The notes: generated by a model not told the origin, from the sequence alone. A stretch of 64,000 nucleotides of DNA from Symbiodinium natans (GCA_905221605.1 CAJNDS010002081.1:582476-646475), one strand, 5' to 3'; numbered from the stretch's first letter, positions 32,401-40,597 are shown. Program-made: numbers and translations.

Positions 32401-32994
32401 TCCTTGCGGCGATGCTTTGCGCACTAAAATTCGCACACCTGATTCCAGGCCTGTTTTAAACAGCTGTGCAACCGCCTTTTCGGCGTCAGTAAACAACTCA
32501 ACTATTTTAGAAGAAGGCATAGCAAACTCAGCAAGCCAATGTGCCAAAACTGAATTTGTCACTTGCCTATCAGACGAGCAAGGTATTACACCTATCATGC
32601 CCGACGCCACTTCTATAATTGCCAAAAACCTGTGCTCTTGACGCGAATTTTCATGCGCGATATCAAAGAAGTCAGCATACAGCCTTGGCTCAGGAGACTT
32701 GCGGCGCTGGCGCGGGTGCCTATACACACCACGACTTTGCTGACACTGGACACAGTGGGGGTCATAAGGAACATGTCCCCTCATTCTGTGCTTTTCATAC
32801 TCAGTAGCATCCCTTTTGGAGAGCTGCTCCTCCCGTCGCTTTGCGGGCTCAGCAACAGGCTGGCTTGAAGCAGCGCTTGTCTCCCCAACTGCAGCCGGCT
32901 CTTGCTCAAAAACACTCTCTTTAGAGAGTTGTTCTCCACTTTGCCTGGCAGGCACAGCTGAGGCACTGGGCTCCTCAGCTGTCCCTGAAGCCAT
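29440..32994 (-). CDS. pol: Copia ORF C: integrase, reverse transcriptase, RNase H
   Basis: 1184 aa from ATG 32994. A leading P/A/S/E segment is followed by the pre-integrase zinc region (HRMRGHVPYDPHCVQC, about residues 62-82). The integrase core has Asp in YADFFDIA (~108), Asp in FTDAEKAV (~168) and Glu in GAAERTVRR (~204). A disordered linker spans ~420-600. The Copia-type reverse transcriptase runs from about 620, with SLDVSQAFMHTPL as the first catalytic Asp and LLYVDDVLIA (~827) as the second motif. RNase H has VFSDASYAP (~1012), SSCEAELHAI, STDSESARVL and the terminal ENPADLFTK. All catalytic residues expected of the family are present and no stop or frameshift interrupts them, so the protein is likely active. 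No fused protease: that lies in ORF B. Confidence 0.96.
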   Translation of the reverse strand: MASGTAEEPSASAVPARQSGEQLSKESVFEQEPAAVGETSAASSQPVAEPAKRREEQLSKRDATEYEKHRMRGHVPYDPHCVQCQQSRGVYRHPRQRRKSPEPRLYADFFDIAHENSRQEHRFLAIIEVASGMIGVIPCSSDRQVTNSVLAHWLAEFAMPSSKIVELFTDAEKAVAQLFKTGLESGVRILVRKASPQGHESVGAAERTVRRFKEGAATIRVDLREEGVEICNAHDSWFQLLKYVAFAHNCFACPGEGARTAREALANRQLPTAKFALYGSVVLAEVPESVQAPSRFVKACYLSPQWSSMGHTVITTLEGIKKVFTAKSLKFLTPISFDVSLAQGFLTNTGLALNPKLDKGPQKAYEGPIQPGEIVVKGQPPASFLKEHGRTPGCNACSYPTFHGRVHNKACKERYRLFLQKQQDLLKEGKEQPAKQAEPSPAIVPSVPEPESQDHQPDWLSKFDIEVAEEPGKTAVPSNEMFDPAPRRFKIRTKTSPEEVHAKGQKRPAQEELKEDFDNSDYVPSDVESPALSLPIPIPEAVDSSVSGPGTSNEEPQSVPMEVDSLVDAATMINGSFGLTGPELVSPDVFHLSGVVFDDSAKAKSQTVEFCGSKLKVWQPSSAVSDVSMAELNGDATFKGMLKELGGLSSCKAGNVMNKAQAEAYCHKHGIQVLASRWVTNEKTDTDGAEIVRSRLVVKDFRGSKSARSLEISSPTPSVEALRTVLAYAGRHDWELASLDVSQAFMHTPLKHRKACIKMPLSVSFPNGEPVYMALSQALNGLRLSSRAWLEYITSDTLGPLGLYACEREPCLFSGLVDGVECLVLLYVDDVLIACPSQKVINKIFAALQSRVPTKLTGRILSSKGGGGHLRFLGRNIERRPGEAALTLFVDANYLDSCYDDYKLSGRGGGSSAFPDIRAALEKSSNSHVLSAEAHAKFRRVLGKLAWFAQTREDLHIAISLVSVGQSAPTAAHEEALRALLRFLRKDGDVRVHFPSPETMSNDSYQEVSVFSDASYAPMRSLGRKSITGGVIILQGSLIKALARQQASVTLSSCEAELHAIQTMTQESLVVLHVVHRILSSFRWLSKAEWPFVQLSTDSESARVLLMGADLPRRSRHIEIRVFWLRELISKGYLRVTWGIGTENPADLFTKCLPMSLFVRHRRTLGFLPSDGPSVQALLSPDIG

Positions 32995-35006
32995 TAGCAC
33001 TGGTGAAAACCTGGGTCCTTTGACCCTTTAGGCACATCAAGATCGCCTTCGGCAACCTCAACTGCCCGCAACCATGGACACCCACAGTACCAAGTTATGT
33101 CACAGATAATCACGCCTGACGCATGCTTCAGGTGACACCCATCACTGACAAAGTGGATTTCCCAACCTTTGTCCATCAACTGAGGTACACTGATAATGTT
33201 GTGCCGCGTTTTGCCGACATAGCAATTCAGGTCAAACGGCATCACAGAGTCCTTGGTTTCAAAAGCGACTCTAGCGCGACCGCGTTTGGACATCTGTACA
33301 GCAGAACCGTTCGCGGCGGAGAAACCTCCCGGACTAGCATCCGTAAGGTGGGAGAAAGAGTACTTGCTCAAAAACTGCGTGGCCATTACTGTCACAGAGG
33401 CGCCTGAATCCAGCAGCCACCATGACCAACTGTCATCTGTGTCCACTTGAAACAGCATCAACGCATCACAAAGAGAACGCAAAGGACACAAACCAAACTC
33501 ACTCTTCTCTTCAACATCGTCGTTGAGAAGGAGAGGCATCATGAGCAAACTGCTCGCAGTACCTTCTTCTTCGGCTTCATACTCACCAGCCTCATAGGTC
33601 CCATCATCCTGAGCTGCTTCTTCGCCTTCGGCATCTTCAGTGAGCTCGTGCATCTTGCCTTTCTTGCCGCCTTTGCCTGAGCGACCACGGCCTTTGGCCT
33701 GAGTGCTCTTTCCACGGCCCTTTCCCTTAGCAGAAACAGGCTTGCCAGTCGTTCGAGACTCTGCAGTTTTACTGCTTTGGCTACTTGTGTCAGAGTGAGA
33801 CCTCGCTTTGGCCTTGGCTTTGGGGCATCTTGCTCCTATGTGGCCTGTTTCACCACACTTGAAACACTCAGTTTTCGAAAGATCTGTTTTACAGTCTTTC
33901 TCAAAATGGCCTGCTTTGCCACAACGCCGGCATTTGCCAGACAAAGCACTAACAGTCTCGTCCTCGTACCATTCGTCATCTTCCCACCACTCGCCAGTGG
34001 GGTCATCTAGCTCATTCACAAGACGCTCCTGCCTGTCACCGAGACCCATCTCCGAAAACATCCGCTGTTGGGACTCGTAACGCAGAGCTGCCTTTCGCAA
34101 CTCCACGTACGACTCTCCTGTGGCATGGAGAAGGCAGTAAGAGCGGGCATCTTTTGAAATACTCCGCAAAAGCATAAGGGTGAGATCTGACGAACCTACT
34201 TCGAGACCATCGCGAGAAACGGCGCTAGGCAAAGTCTCAACAAGTCTTTTGTAGCGAGACAGCTCGACGTCCACTTTGCGTACTATGTCTGAGACATGAG
34301 TAGCAGCAGACTCTCCACGAAAACTGCGCTTGATGAATTCGGCACGAAAGTAGCTGGCTTCAGCCCGAGAGCGTAAGGAAAACTCGTGGCCTAAAAGGCG
34401 TAAGGCTTCAAAACCACATGTGTCCCCAGGGCTTCGATGGAGATTTTCTCCATACGTAGCCCCCTCTACATAGGAACGCAAAATCATGTCTGCTCTCGCG
34501 TGGCTGGCAAAAGCTTGGCGCAAGATAGCAAGGAGCCTGTTGCTCCTCTGAGCTTGCGGCTTGGTGAGAGTAGCTTGAAAAATCTCATGAGGCCACTTAA
34601 TGGCTTGCTCAATCTCGATAGGAAAAGTATCACTACCAAGAGCAACCCAACCCTTCAAGGTAGTCAGGTACTCGTTAAAGCCCAAAATCTCCTGCTCACG
34701 GTTCTTCCAGCCATCAAACTGCGGGCTGGGAAGTGCAGGAAGCCACTTTTCAGACTTCGTAAAGATGTCCTGCTCCTCTTTCTCGGGCTTTGCCCGAGCA
34801 GAAGCTCCACAAAACTGCTGTCCTTGAGGTGGCGCCACTCTGGCACCGAAGCCACTGCTTGCATTGGTCATTCTGCCAACACTACCACCAGCACCTTCTT
34901 CTTGCGTAGGCTGCCCTCGTCCAAGGGCCAGCTGCTCCACCCGCCTGCCAAGATTAGCAACCTCAGCCATGCAACTTCTCAGGGCTTCGCCCTGCGAGTG
35001 AAGCAT
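32994..35006 (-). CDS. gag-pro: Copia ORF B: Gag nucleocapsid plus aspartic protease
   Basis: 670 aa from ATG 35006, with a second in-frame ATG at 34970. Residues ~80-340 form an alpha-helical Gag-like core (FDGWKNREQEILGFNEYL is characteristic). Two CCHC zinc knuckles, CRRCGKAGHFEKDC and CFKCGETGHIGARC (both C-x2-C-x4-H-x4-C), lie at about 357-395. They are followed by an S/K/G-rich basic stretch and an acidic one. The retropepsin-like active site WLLDSGASVTV is near residue 534, with a C-terminal flap region (IISVPQLMDKGW). The knuckles should bind the element RNA and the protease should process the products. The frame ends with TAA (32996-32994), whose last base is the first base of the ATG of ORF C (TAATG). 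Confidence 0.93.
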   Translation of the reverse strand: MLHSQGEALRSCMAEVANLGRRVEQLALGRGQPTQEEGAGGSVGRMTNASSGFGARVAPPQGQQFCGASARAKPEKEEQDIFTKSEKWLPALPSPQFDGWKNREQEILGFNEYLTTLKGWVALGSDTFPIEIEQAIKWPHEIFQATLTKPQAQRSNRLLAILRQAFASHARADMILRSYVEGATYGENLHRSPGDTCGFEALRLLGHEFSLRSRAEASYFRAEFIKRSFRGESAATHVSDIVRKVDVELSRYKRLVETLPSAVSRDGLEVGSSDLTLMLLRSISKDARSYCLLHATGESYVELRKAALRYESQQRMFSEMGLGDRQERLVNELDDPTGEWWEDDEWYEDETVSALSGKCRRCGKAGHFEKDCKTDLSKTECFKCGETGHIGARCPKAKAKARSHSDTSSQSSKTAESRTTGKPVSAKGKGRGKSTQAKGRGRSGKGGKKGKMHELTEDAEGEEAAQDDGTYEAGEYEAEEEGTASSLLMMPLLLNDDVEEKSEFGLCPLRSLCDALMLFQVDTDDSWSWWLLDSGASVTVMATQFLSKYSFSHLTDASPGGFSAANGSAVQMSKRGRARVAFETKDSVMPFDLNCYVGKTRHNIISVPQLMDKGWEIHFVSDGCHLKHASGVIICDITWYCGCPWLRAVEVAEGDLDVPKGSKDPGFHQC

Positions 35007-35973
35007 GCAGTGCCATCATAGTAGCCATATCTGCTTGGCCAGTTGCACCACACTGCGTGTGAGAAGGCTCCTCGTGAGCACCAAGTTGGGCTGCCAGGCG
35101 CTGCTGGCCTACAGCCTCATGCCCTTCGGGCGGCCCCTGCGGGGTAGACACATTCTCCAGACTATCAACATCAGCATCCTGCCCATTTGGCCCTCTTGGC
35201 CCTACAGGTGCAGACCCACCTCCAGCAGGTCCTGCCTGGCCCTCTTGGCCCGTTTCAAACACAGAGCATCCAGTTACGTTAGGAGCGCTCAGTCCACTTT
35301 GGAAAACACAACCTCCAGGTACGTTAGGAGAACTTGGCCCATTCTGGCCACCGGGGAAAAAACAGCCTCCAGGTACGTTAGGAGGACTTGGCCCATTCTG
35401 GCCACCATGGAAAACACAGCCTCCAGGTACGTTAGGAGGACTTGGCCCTACTTGGCCACCAAAACAAACGAAGCCTCCAGGTACGTTAGGAGCGCAACAA
35501 CCTCCAAGTCCGTTAGGAGGGTAACCAGCCGAGTGGGCACCTGCCGGCCCGCACGGTCCACACATGGCTCCTCTGAGCCCCGCCGTAGCCATATTTACAT
35601 TGGCGCCTTCCGGCACTCCGCCCATTGAGCTCTGACCCAAAGCAAACTGCGCCAGTCCAGGCGTCCTGTACAGTCCCTGCTGCATCATCGCGGCTTGCTG
35701 CGCTTGGAAAAACATTCCGGCTCCTGGCTGCATACCCACCGGTGGCTGCGGAACCGTCTGTCCCGACCCAAAGCCATTGCCATCATCCGCATCCATCCTG
35801 AAGCGTTGTGGCCTCTGTGGGCTATTCTGTACACTTCCACGCTCTACATCGTAAGCATGAGACGGAGTCCTACCATCACCCTTGGCTCTTTGAGTGGCCT
35901 CGTACGCTGGGCCATACCTTTGACGCCTCGCGTCAGCAGCACTTGGTGAAGGCGTCCTAACTCTACTCGTCAT
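34963..35973 (-). CDS. Copia ORF A: Gly/Pro-rich leader ORF with 18-residue repeats
   Basis: 336 aa from the ATG at 35973; a GTG nine bases upstream is the alternative. The N-terminal ~100 residues are polar and basic, then M/Q/A-rich. The middle has at least five 54-bp (18-aa) tandem repeats (period marks near 35263, 35317, 35371, 35425 and 35479) of the type GPSPPNVPGGCVFHGGQN, rich in Gly, Pro and Cys. The tail is acidic and polar. No known domain is seen. It sits where the N-terminal part of Gag would be. The stop TGA (34965-34963) lies three bases past an ATG (34970-34968) in the next frame, so it may be coupled to ORF B by reinitiation or fused by frameshift. Its role is unknown; a structural or RNA-binding Gag extension is plausible. 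Confidence 0.7.
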   Translation of the reverse strand: MTSRVRTPSPSAADARRQRYGPAYEATQRAKGDGRTPSHAYDVERGSVQNSPQRPQRFRMDADDGNGFGSGQTVPQPPVGMQPGAGMFFQAQQAAMMQQGLYRTPGLAQFALGQSSMGGVPEGANVNMATAGLRGAMCGPCGPAGAHSAGYPPNGLGGCCAPNVPGGFVCFGGQVGPSPPNVPGGCVFHGGQNGPSPPNVPGGCFFPGGQNGPSSPNVPGGCVFQSGLSAPNVTGCSVFETGQEGQAGPAGGGSAPVGPRGPNGQDADVDSLENVSTPQGPPEGHEAVGQQRLAAQLGAHEEPSHTQCGATGQADMATMMALHASLAGRSPEKLHG

Positions 35974-36030
35974 CCTACTCACCTACGTGTCCTAGCGCTA
36001 TGTACAGGGCAGCTTCTGGAGCGACTCAGC

Positions 36031-36042
36031 GCTCCGCTACCA
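36031..36042 (-). other. Primer-binding site
   Basis: TGGTAGCGGAGC begins flush with the 5' LTR. TGG plus the next bases would pair with a tRNA 3' end reading GCUCCGCUACCA. The tRNA identity cannot be fixed from this sequence alone. Confidence 0.75.
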
Positions 36043-36277
36043 TGTGAAACTTGTGAACCTATTTGGGTGGATTACTCTGATCCACAGTTGTGCTGCAAAT
36101 GCACAGTAGGTAGAGCACAGTCGAGAGGGAACTTTCTTTTGCTCTTTCTTGTCAGCGGGTTTCAGCTCAAGGCCTTGTTCGGACCAAAAGCGAAAGCATT
36201 TATAGCTTCAGCAGTCCACCCACGCCCACAAAACTACAATGCAAACTAATGCAGCCAAGCGGTAGTTGTGCTGCTGG
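36043..36277 (-). repeat. 5' LTR, 235 bp, lacking its first 31 bp
   Basis: Identical to 27692-27926. Its outer end stops at CCAGCAGC and abuts (TTTAGGG)n with no TG terminus; its inner end CA abuts the primer-binding site. Confidence 0.9.
36199..36204 (-). promoter_or_regulatory. TATA-like box in the 5' LTR
   Basis: TATAAA within GCTATAAATGC on the minus strand, about 73-78 bp from the truncated outer end and ~160 bp before the PBS. The same motif is at 27848-27853 in the 3' LTR. A candidate core promoter by position only. Confidence 0.4.
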
Positions 36278-36372
36278 TTTAGGGTTTAGGGTTTAGGGTT
36301 TAGGGTTTAGGGGTTAGGGGTTTAGGGTTTAGGGTTTAGGGTCTAGGGTTTAGGGTTTAGGGTTTAGCGTTT
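36278..36372. repeat. TTTAGGG array abutting the truncated 5' LTR
   Basis: About 13 units, with a GGGTTAGGGG and a GTCTAGGG variant. It begins without spacer at the broken LTR end. Confidence 0.92.
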
Positions 36373-37239
36373 AGGGCAGGCCAGGGAGCGCGCCGGAAGG
36401 GTCCCCGAAACACGTCGCCACTTTCAGCACCCGGCTGTCGCGCGCAGGTCCAGCTCGCCTACAAGCGTTCCTCGGCAAGCAGCCATTTACTCAATTCCTC
36501 AAAGATTCCAACGGTTCAGGGTCTAGGGTTTAGGGTTTAAGGTTCAGGCTTTAGGGTTTAGGGTGCAGGGTGACATGGACTGAGAAAATGAAGTGCTGCC
36601 TCCGCCATCAGTGAGATTTCCAAACAAGATGCCCTGCGCCGCCTGGGCTTTCACTTAACTACTACTTGCTTAAGAACCCCAAAAGAATAAAAACATGAAT
36701 CCCTGTATTGCACTTATAAGGAAGTTATTTATTTTTTTTTTTGGGGGGGGGTGGGGGGAGGGGGGTTCTTGAGCAGTTCCTAGTTGAAGGAACGTCCTGC
36801 CCTGCCTGGCCGCCGCGGGCGCCGCCGGCGCGGTGCTCTGGGTCTTCCTCATGGCAATGAGGCTGTGGAGCTCTCAGTCATGCAGCAGCATGCATCTGCC
36901 TACTTCTATAGCCTCTCTAGGGAGTGTATAAAGAAATGAATAAACATATATATATATATACAAATATGTATATATATATATATGGTCACCCCCCCCCCCC
37001 ATGATCCACACCTATGGTTTTCTTGTCTTCGTCTTTGTCTGATTTTCTGTTTTTTCCTCGGAAAATGCAGTAAAAACTGCACTGGGATACAAAAAGCTCT
37101 AGTATATTATCCTCTATAAACACACTAGTGTTTTTATGTGCATTTTGCTTCTGAAACTTGTGTCTTGCGGCCCCATAAAATTTTAGAAGGGTAGCAATTA
37201 GAAGTTTAAGGCTTTTCAGGGTTTTAGGGGTTTGTAAAA
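36373..37239. other. Unassigned sequence with poly-G and (TA)n/poly-C composite
   Basis: Unique GC-rich sequence, then a short G-strand block (36516-36570). A T-run/G-run lies at about 36730-36768, and a (TA)n then poly-C composite at 36945-37000 ends in CATGATCCACACC. No supported gene. Confidence 0.6.
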
Positions 37240-37837
37240 TTTAGATGATCTGTGGAAGGCACCGGGGCTTCCCCAGACCATTTGCAATTTTGAAAATCCT
37301 TTAAAGGGGCAGCCCTTTTCAAATTTGAAGGGCTTTAAGGTACTTAAAGCATATCAAAATTTTCAAGATTTAAAGGGTCTTAAAAGGCTTTAAAGCCCTT
37401 AAAAACCTCGAAACGTTTATCCCTTAAAAGTCTAAAATTCCTAAAAATTCAAGACGGGCAGCCGTTTAAAATTAAGGAAGTTACGGATTTTAGAATTGAA
37501 CATCCTAAAAACTTTAAACTTCAGAAGGACAGCCATTTACAACTGCAAGAATTTCAGGGTTTTACGGATTTGTAAAAATCTATATGGTCTGGGGAAGGCA
37601 CCGGGGCTTCTCTAGACCATTGGCAACTTCAAAAATCTCGAAAATCCGCAAAGGGCAGCCACTTAAATACGTAAGCAATTTAAGGTCTTTAATAGGCTTA
37701 AAAGTCTTAAGACCTTCATAATCCTGAGAATGTTTAAACAGAAGCTTAAGGATTTTTGTAAGATTTTAAGGGTTTTAAAAGTTTAGATGGTCTGGAAAGC
37801 CCCAGTGCCTTCCCCAGATCATGTAAACTTGCAAAAA
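37240..37837. repeat. AT-rich degenerate field with repeated GGTCTGGGGAAG hairpins
   Basis: Short TTTAAGG/CCTTAAA steps, with palindromic copies at about 37244-37283, 37587-37623 and 37785-37822 (a fourth at 38777-38813). Each reads TGGTCTGGGGAAG, a G/C loop, then CTTCCCCAGACCA, with some mismatches. Confidence 0.8.
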
Positions 37838-39265
37838 ACCCTTAAACCCTTAACCCTAAAAACTTAACACTAAGCCCGTAGCACAAACCCCAAACACTTA
37901 ACATGAAACCCTAAACACTAACCCTAAAAAACTTAACACTAAGCCCTTAGCACAAACCCTAAACACTTAACATGAAACCCTAAACACTTAGGCACTAGAC
38001 CCTAAACACTAAACCCTAAACACTTAAACACTACACCCTAAAAACTAAACCCTAAAAACTAAACCCTAAACATTACACACTAAACCCTACACACTAAACC
38101 CTGAACACTAGTAAAAACCCTTAAAACCCTTAATCCAAAAAAACAAACCCGAAACCCTTAACACTAAACCCTAAACACTCAGCACTAGACCCTAAGCACT
38201 AACCCTAAAAAACTTAACACTAGGCCCACGAACCCCAAACACTTGACACGAAACCCTAAACACATAAGCACTACTAAACCCTGAAAACTCAGCACCAGAC
38301 CCTAAACACGAACCCTAAAACTTAACACTAAGCCCTTAGCACAAACCCCAAACACTTAACAGGAAACTCTAAACACTTAAGCACTAGACCCTAAACACTA
38401 AACCCTAAACACTTAAACACTACACCCTAAATACTAAACCCTAAACATTACACGCTAAACCCTACACACTAAACCCTGAACACTAATAAAAACCCTTAAA
38501 ACCCGTAACCCAAAAAAGAAACCGAAACCCTTAGCACTGAACCCTAAACACTCAGCACTAGCCCCTTAACACTAAGCCTAAAAGCTTAACACTAAGCCCT
38601 TAGCACGAACCCCAAACACTGAACACGAAACCCTAAACACTTAAGCACTAATTCCTTACTAAACACTAAACCCAAAACACTACACCCTAAAAACTAACCC
38701 TAAACATTACACACTAAACCCTACACACTAAACCCTGAAAACTAAACCCTAAACAGAAGCATTTTCAAGTTGTCAATGGTCTGGGGAAGCCCCGGTGCCT
38801 TCCCCAGATCATTTAAACTTGTAAAAATCCTTAAAACCCTTAACCCTAAAAAACCAAACCCGAAACCCTTAACACGAAACCCTAAACACTAACCCTAAAA
38901 ACTTAACACTAAGCCCTTAGCACAAACCCCAAACACTTAGCACGAAACCCTAAACACTTAAGCACTTAACCCAAAAACTAAACCTTAAACATTTCAAACT
39001 AAACCCTAAACATTAGACACTAAACCCTGAACACTAAACCCTAAACCCTAAACAGTAAACCCCAAAGCCGGAACCTCGAGCCCTACTAAATCTAAACCTG
39101 AAACCAAAAACCCGTCGGGGTTTCAGATGCTTACTGTTTGGATCTCAGAGTTTAGGGTTTTTTGGCGGTTTTAGCCGAGCCGCTTGACCCGAAACCCTAA
39201 ACCCTAAACTTAACACTCAACCCTAAATACAAAACACTCAACCCGGAAACCTACACACTAAACCC
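37838..39265. repeat. CCCTAAACACT-type repeat field with ~340-370 bp higher-order period
   Basis: Built of CCCTAAACACT, AACACTAAGCCCTTAGCAC and ACACTAAACCC steps. A longer block opening AAACCCTTAAAACCCTTAA recurs near 37838, 38110, 38481 and 38822, so the field itself was amplified as larger units. It derives from or resembles CCCTAAA with an ACACT addition. No gene. Confidence 0.85.
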
Positions 39266-39274
39266 TAAACGCTA

Positions 39275-39870
39275 GATTTCCAGAAAAAATCTGGAGTACC
39301 GGACTCCAGACTCCAGATTTCCAGACAAAATCTGGAGTACCCGGGCCCCGGACTCCAGACTCCAGATTTCCAGAAAAAATCTGGAGTACCGGGGCCCCGG
39401 ACTCCAGACTCCAGATTTCCAGAAAAAATCTGGAGTACCGGGGCCCCGGACTCCAGACTCCAGATTTCCAGAAAAAAACTGGAGTACCCGGGGCCCCGGA
39501 CTCCAGATTTCTAGAAAAAATCTGGAGTACCGGGGCCCCGGACTCCAGACTCCAGATTTCCAGAAGAAATCTGGAGTACCCGGGGCCCCAGACTCCAGAC
39601 TCCAGATTTCCAGAAAAAATCTGGAGTATCCGCGGCCCCAGACTCCAGATTACAGACTCCAGAATCTGGAGTCCAGGGTCCCGGTACTCCAGATTTTTTC
39701 TGGAAATCTGGAGTCTGGAGTCCGGGGCCCGGGTACTCCAGATTTTTTCTGGAAATCTGGAGTCTGGAGTCCGGGGCCCGGGTACTCCAGATTTTTTCTG
39801 GAAATTTGGCGTCTGGAGTCCGGGGCCCGGGTACTCCAGATTTTTTCTGGAAATTTGGCGTCTGGAGTCT
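39275..39870. repeat. 49-bp minisatellite arranged as one large inverted repeat
   Basis: Eight forward units begin (GATTTCCAGAAAAAATC) near 39275, 39316, 39365, 39414, 39463, 39506, 39555 and 39605, mostly 49 bp apart. The order then inverts at a 19-bp palindrome centred on 39664, and about four reverse units run to 39870. Each unit also has its own CCAGATTT.../...AAATCTGG symmetry. The long minus-strand frames across it are repeat artefacts. Confidence 0.92.
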
Positions 39871-39904
39871 CCCCCCTCCCAAAACCCCCTTCCCAAGGCC
39901 AAAT

Positions 39905-39995
39905 GTGTGGATCATGGGGGGGGGGGGGGGCGAGCATATATATATATATATATATAGATATATATACAATATATATATATATATATACATATAAC
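39905..39995 (-). repeat. Poly-G then (TA)n composite
   Basis: GTGTGGATCATGGGG... with 14 G, then CGAGCATATATA and a long (TA)n. It is the reverse complement of the composite at 36945-37010, sharing CATGATCCACA. Confidence 0.7.
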
Positions 39996-40178
39996 AACCC
40001 AAGGGAGTATTTGAAATATTGTTGTTATTGACGGTCTAAGGGGAGTGTAGACTTGCATTGCAGCAGAGTGCATGCGAGCTGACGCACGAGGTTCTCATCG
40101 GCCAATGTTGGGTGGCTGTGGCGGAGGCCAGCATGCGCCGGGAACTTGTATCGAACATTTGCTGCTGAATTTAGTATC

Positions 40179-40287
40179 GGGGCCGGAAGGATTACTAATA
40201 GTATTCCCTTATGCTCCCTTTGTAACTATACTAATACGATCACAACCCCCAAAACCCGATTCTAATTATTCTGGCCCCTATATTCGG
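40179..40287 (+). mobile_element. MITE-like element, TATAGGGGCC-type ends (copy 1)
   Basis: It begins CGGGGCCGGAAGGATTACTA and ends AATTATTCTGGCCCCTATA, giving an imperfect ~14-bp terminal inverted repeat. Internal landmarks are TATTCCCTTATG and CCCAAAACCCGATTCTAATT. No ORF. Confidence 0.65.
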
Positions 40288-40334
40288 TTTAGGTAGCTGC
40301 TTCCGTGAGAAAGTTTCCACCCAACACAGCTGAT

Positions 40335-40440
40335 TAATATAGGGGTCGAAATACTTGCTAATAATATTCCCTCATGGTCCCTGCAGAATTTTGGTACAAT
40401 AACCCCCCAAAACCCTGTTCTAATTATTAAGGCTCCTACA
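40335..40440 (+). mobile_element. MITE-like element, TATAGGGGCC-type ends (copy 2)
   Basis: It begins TTAATATAGGGGTCGAAATA, ends ATTATTAAGGCTCCTACA and shares TATTCCCTCATGGTCCCT and CCAAAACCCTGTTCTAATTA with copy 1, from which it is separated by ~50 bp. Confidence 0.65.
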
Positions 40441-40597
40441 GTCTAGGGTTTAGAGTTTAGGGTTTAGGGTTTAGGGATGCCTTTGCCTAGCGCGGTTGCC
40501 TGTCCGCAGACTGCCGCGGGGCGAGGCGCTACTGGACGAGGCAGAGCACGTTTGCAATCGAATCCTTCCGTACACGATGCGCAGCTTGGGATGGGAT

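Larger units (their letters stand above)
27692..36277 (-). mobile_element. Copia-type LTR retrotransposon, full length apart from its 5' LTR end
   Basis: The element is about 8.6 kb on the minus strand. Order in element direction: truncated 5' LTR (36277-36043), PBS (36042-36031), ORF A, gag-protease ORF B, integrase-RT-RNase H ORF C, extra ORF D, a duplicated noncoding stretch, PPT (27966-27958) and 3' LTR (27957-27692). Integrase precedes reverse transcriptase, the Copia (Pseudoviridae) order. The two LTRs are identical by eye over all 235 shared bases, and ORFs B and C are uninterrupted, so insertion was recent and the coding set may be functional. It lies inside a TTTAGGG array: 27673-27691 on one side, 36278 onwards on the other. 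TTTA, or 11 bp if the repeat register is allowed for, could be the target duplication. Confidence 0.95.

Noticed and set aside
39258-39902. 214-codon minus-strand ORF across the 49-bp minisatellite
   Set aside because: Low-complexity translation of the repeat; frames shift with each 49-bp unit and the array inverts midway.
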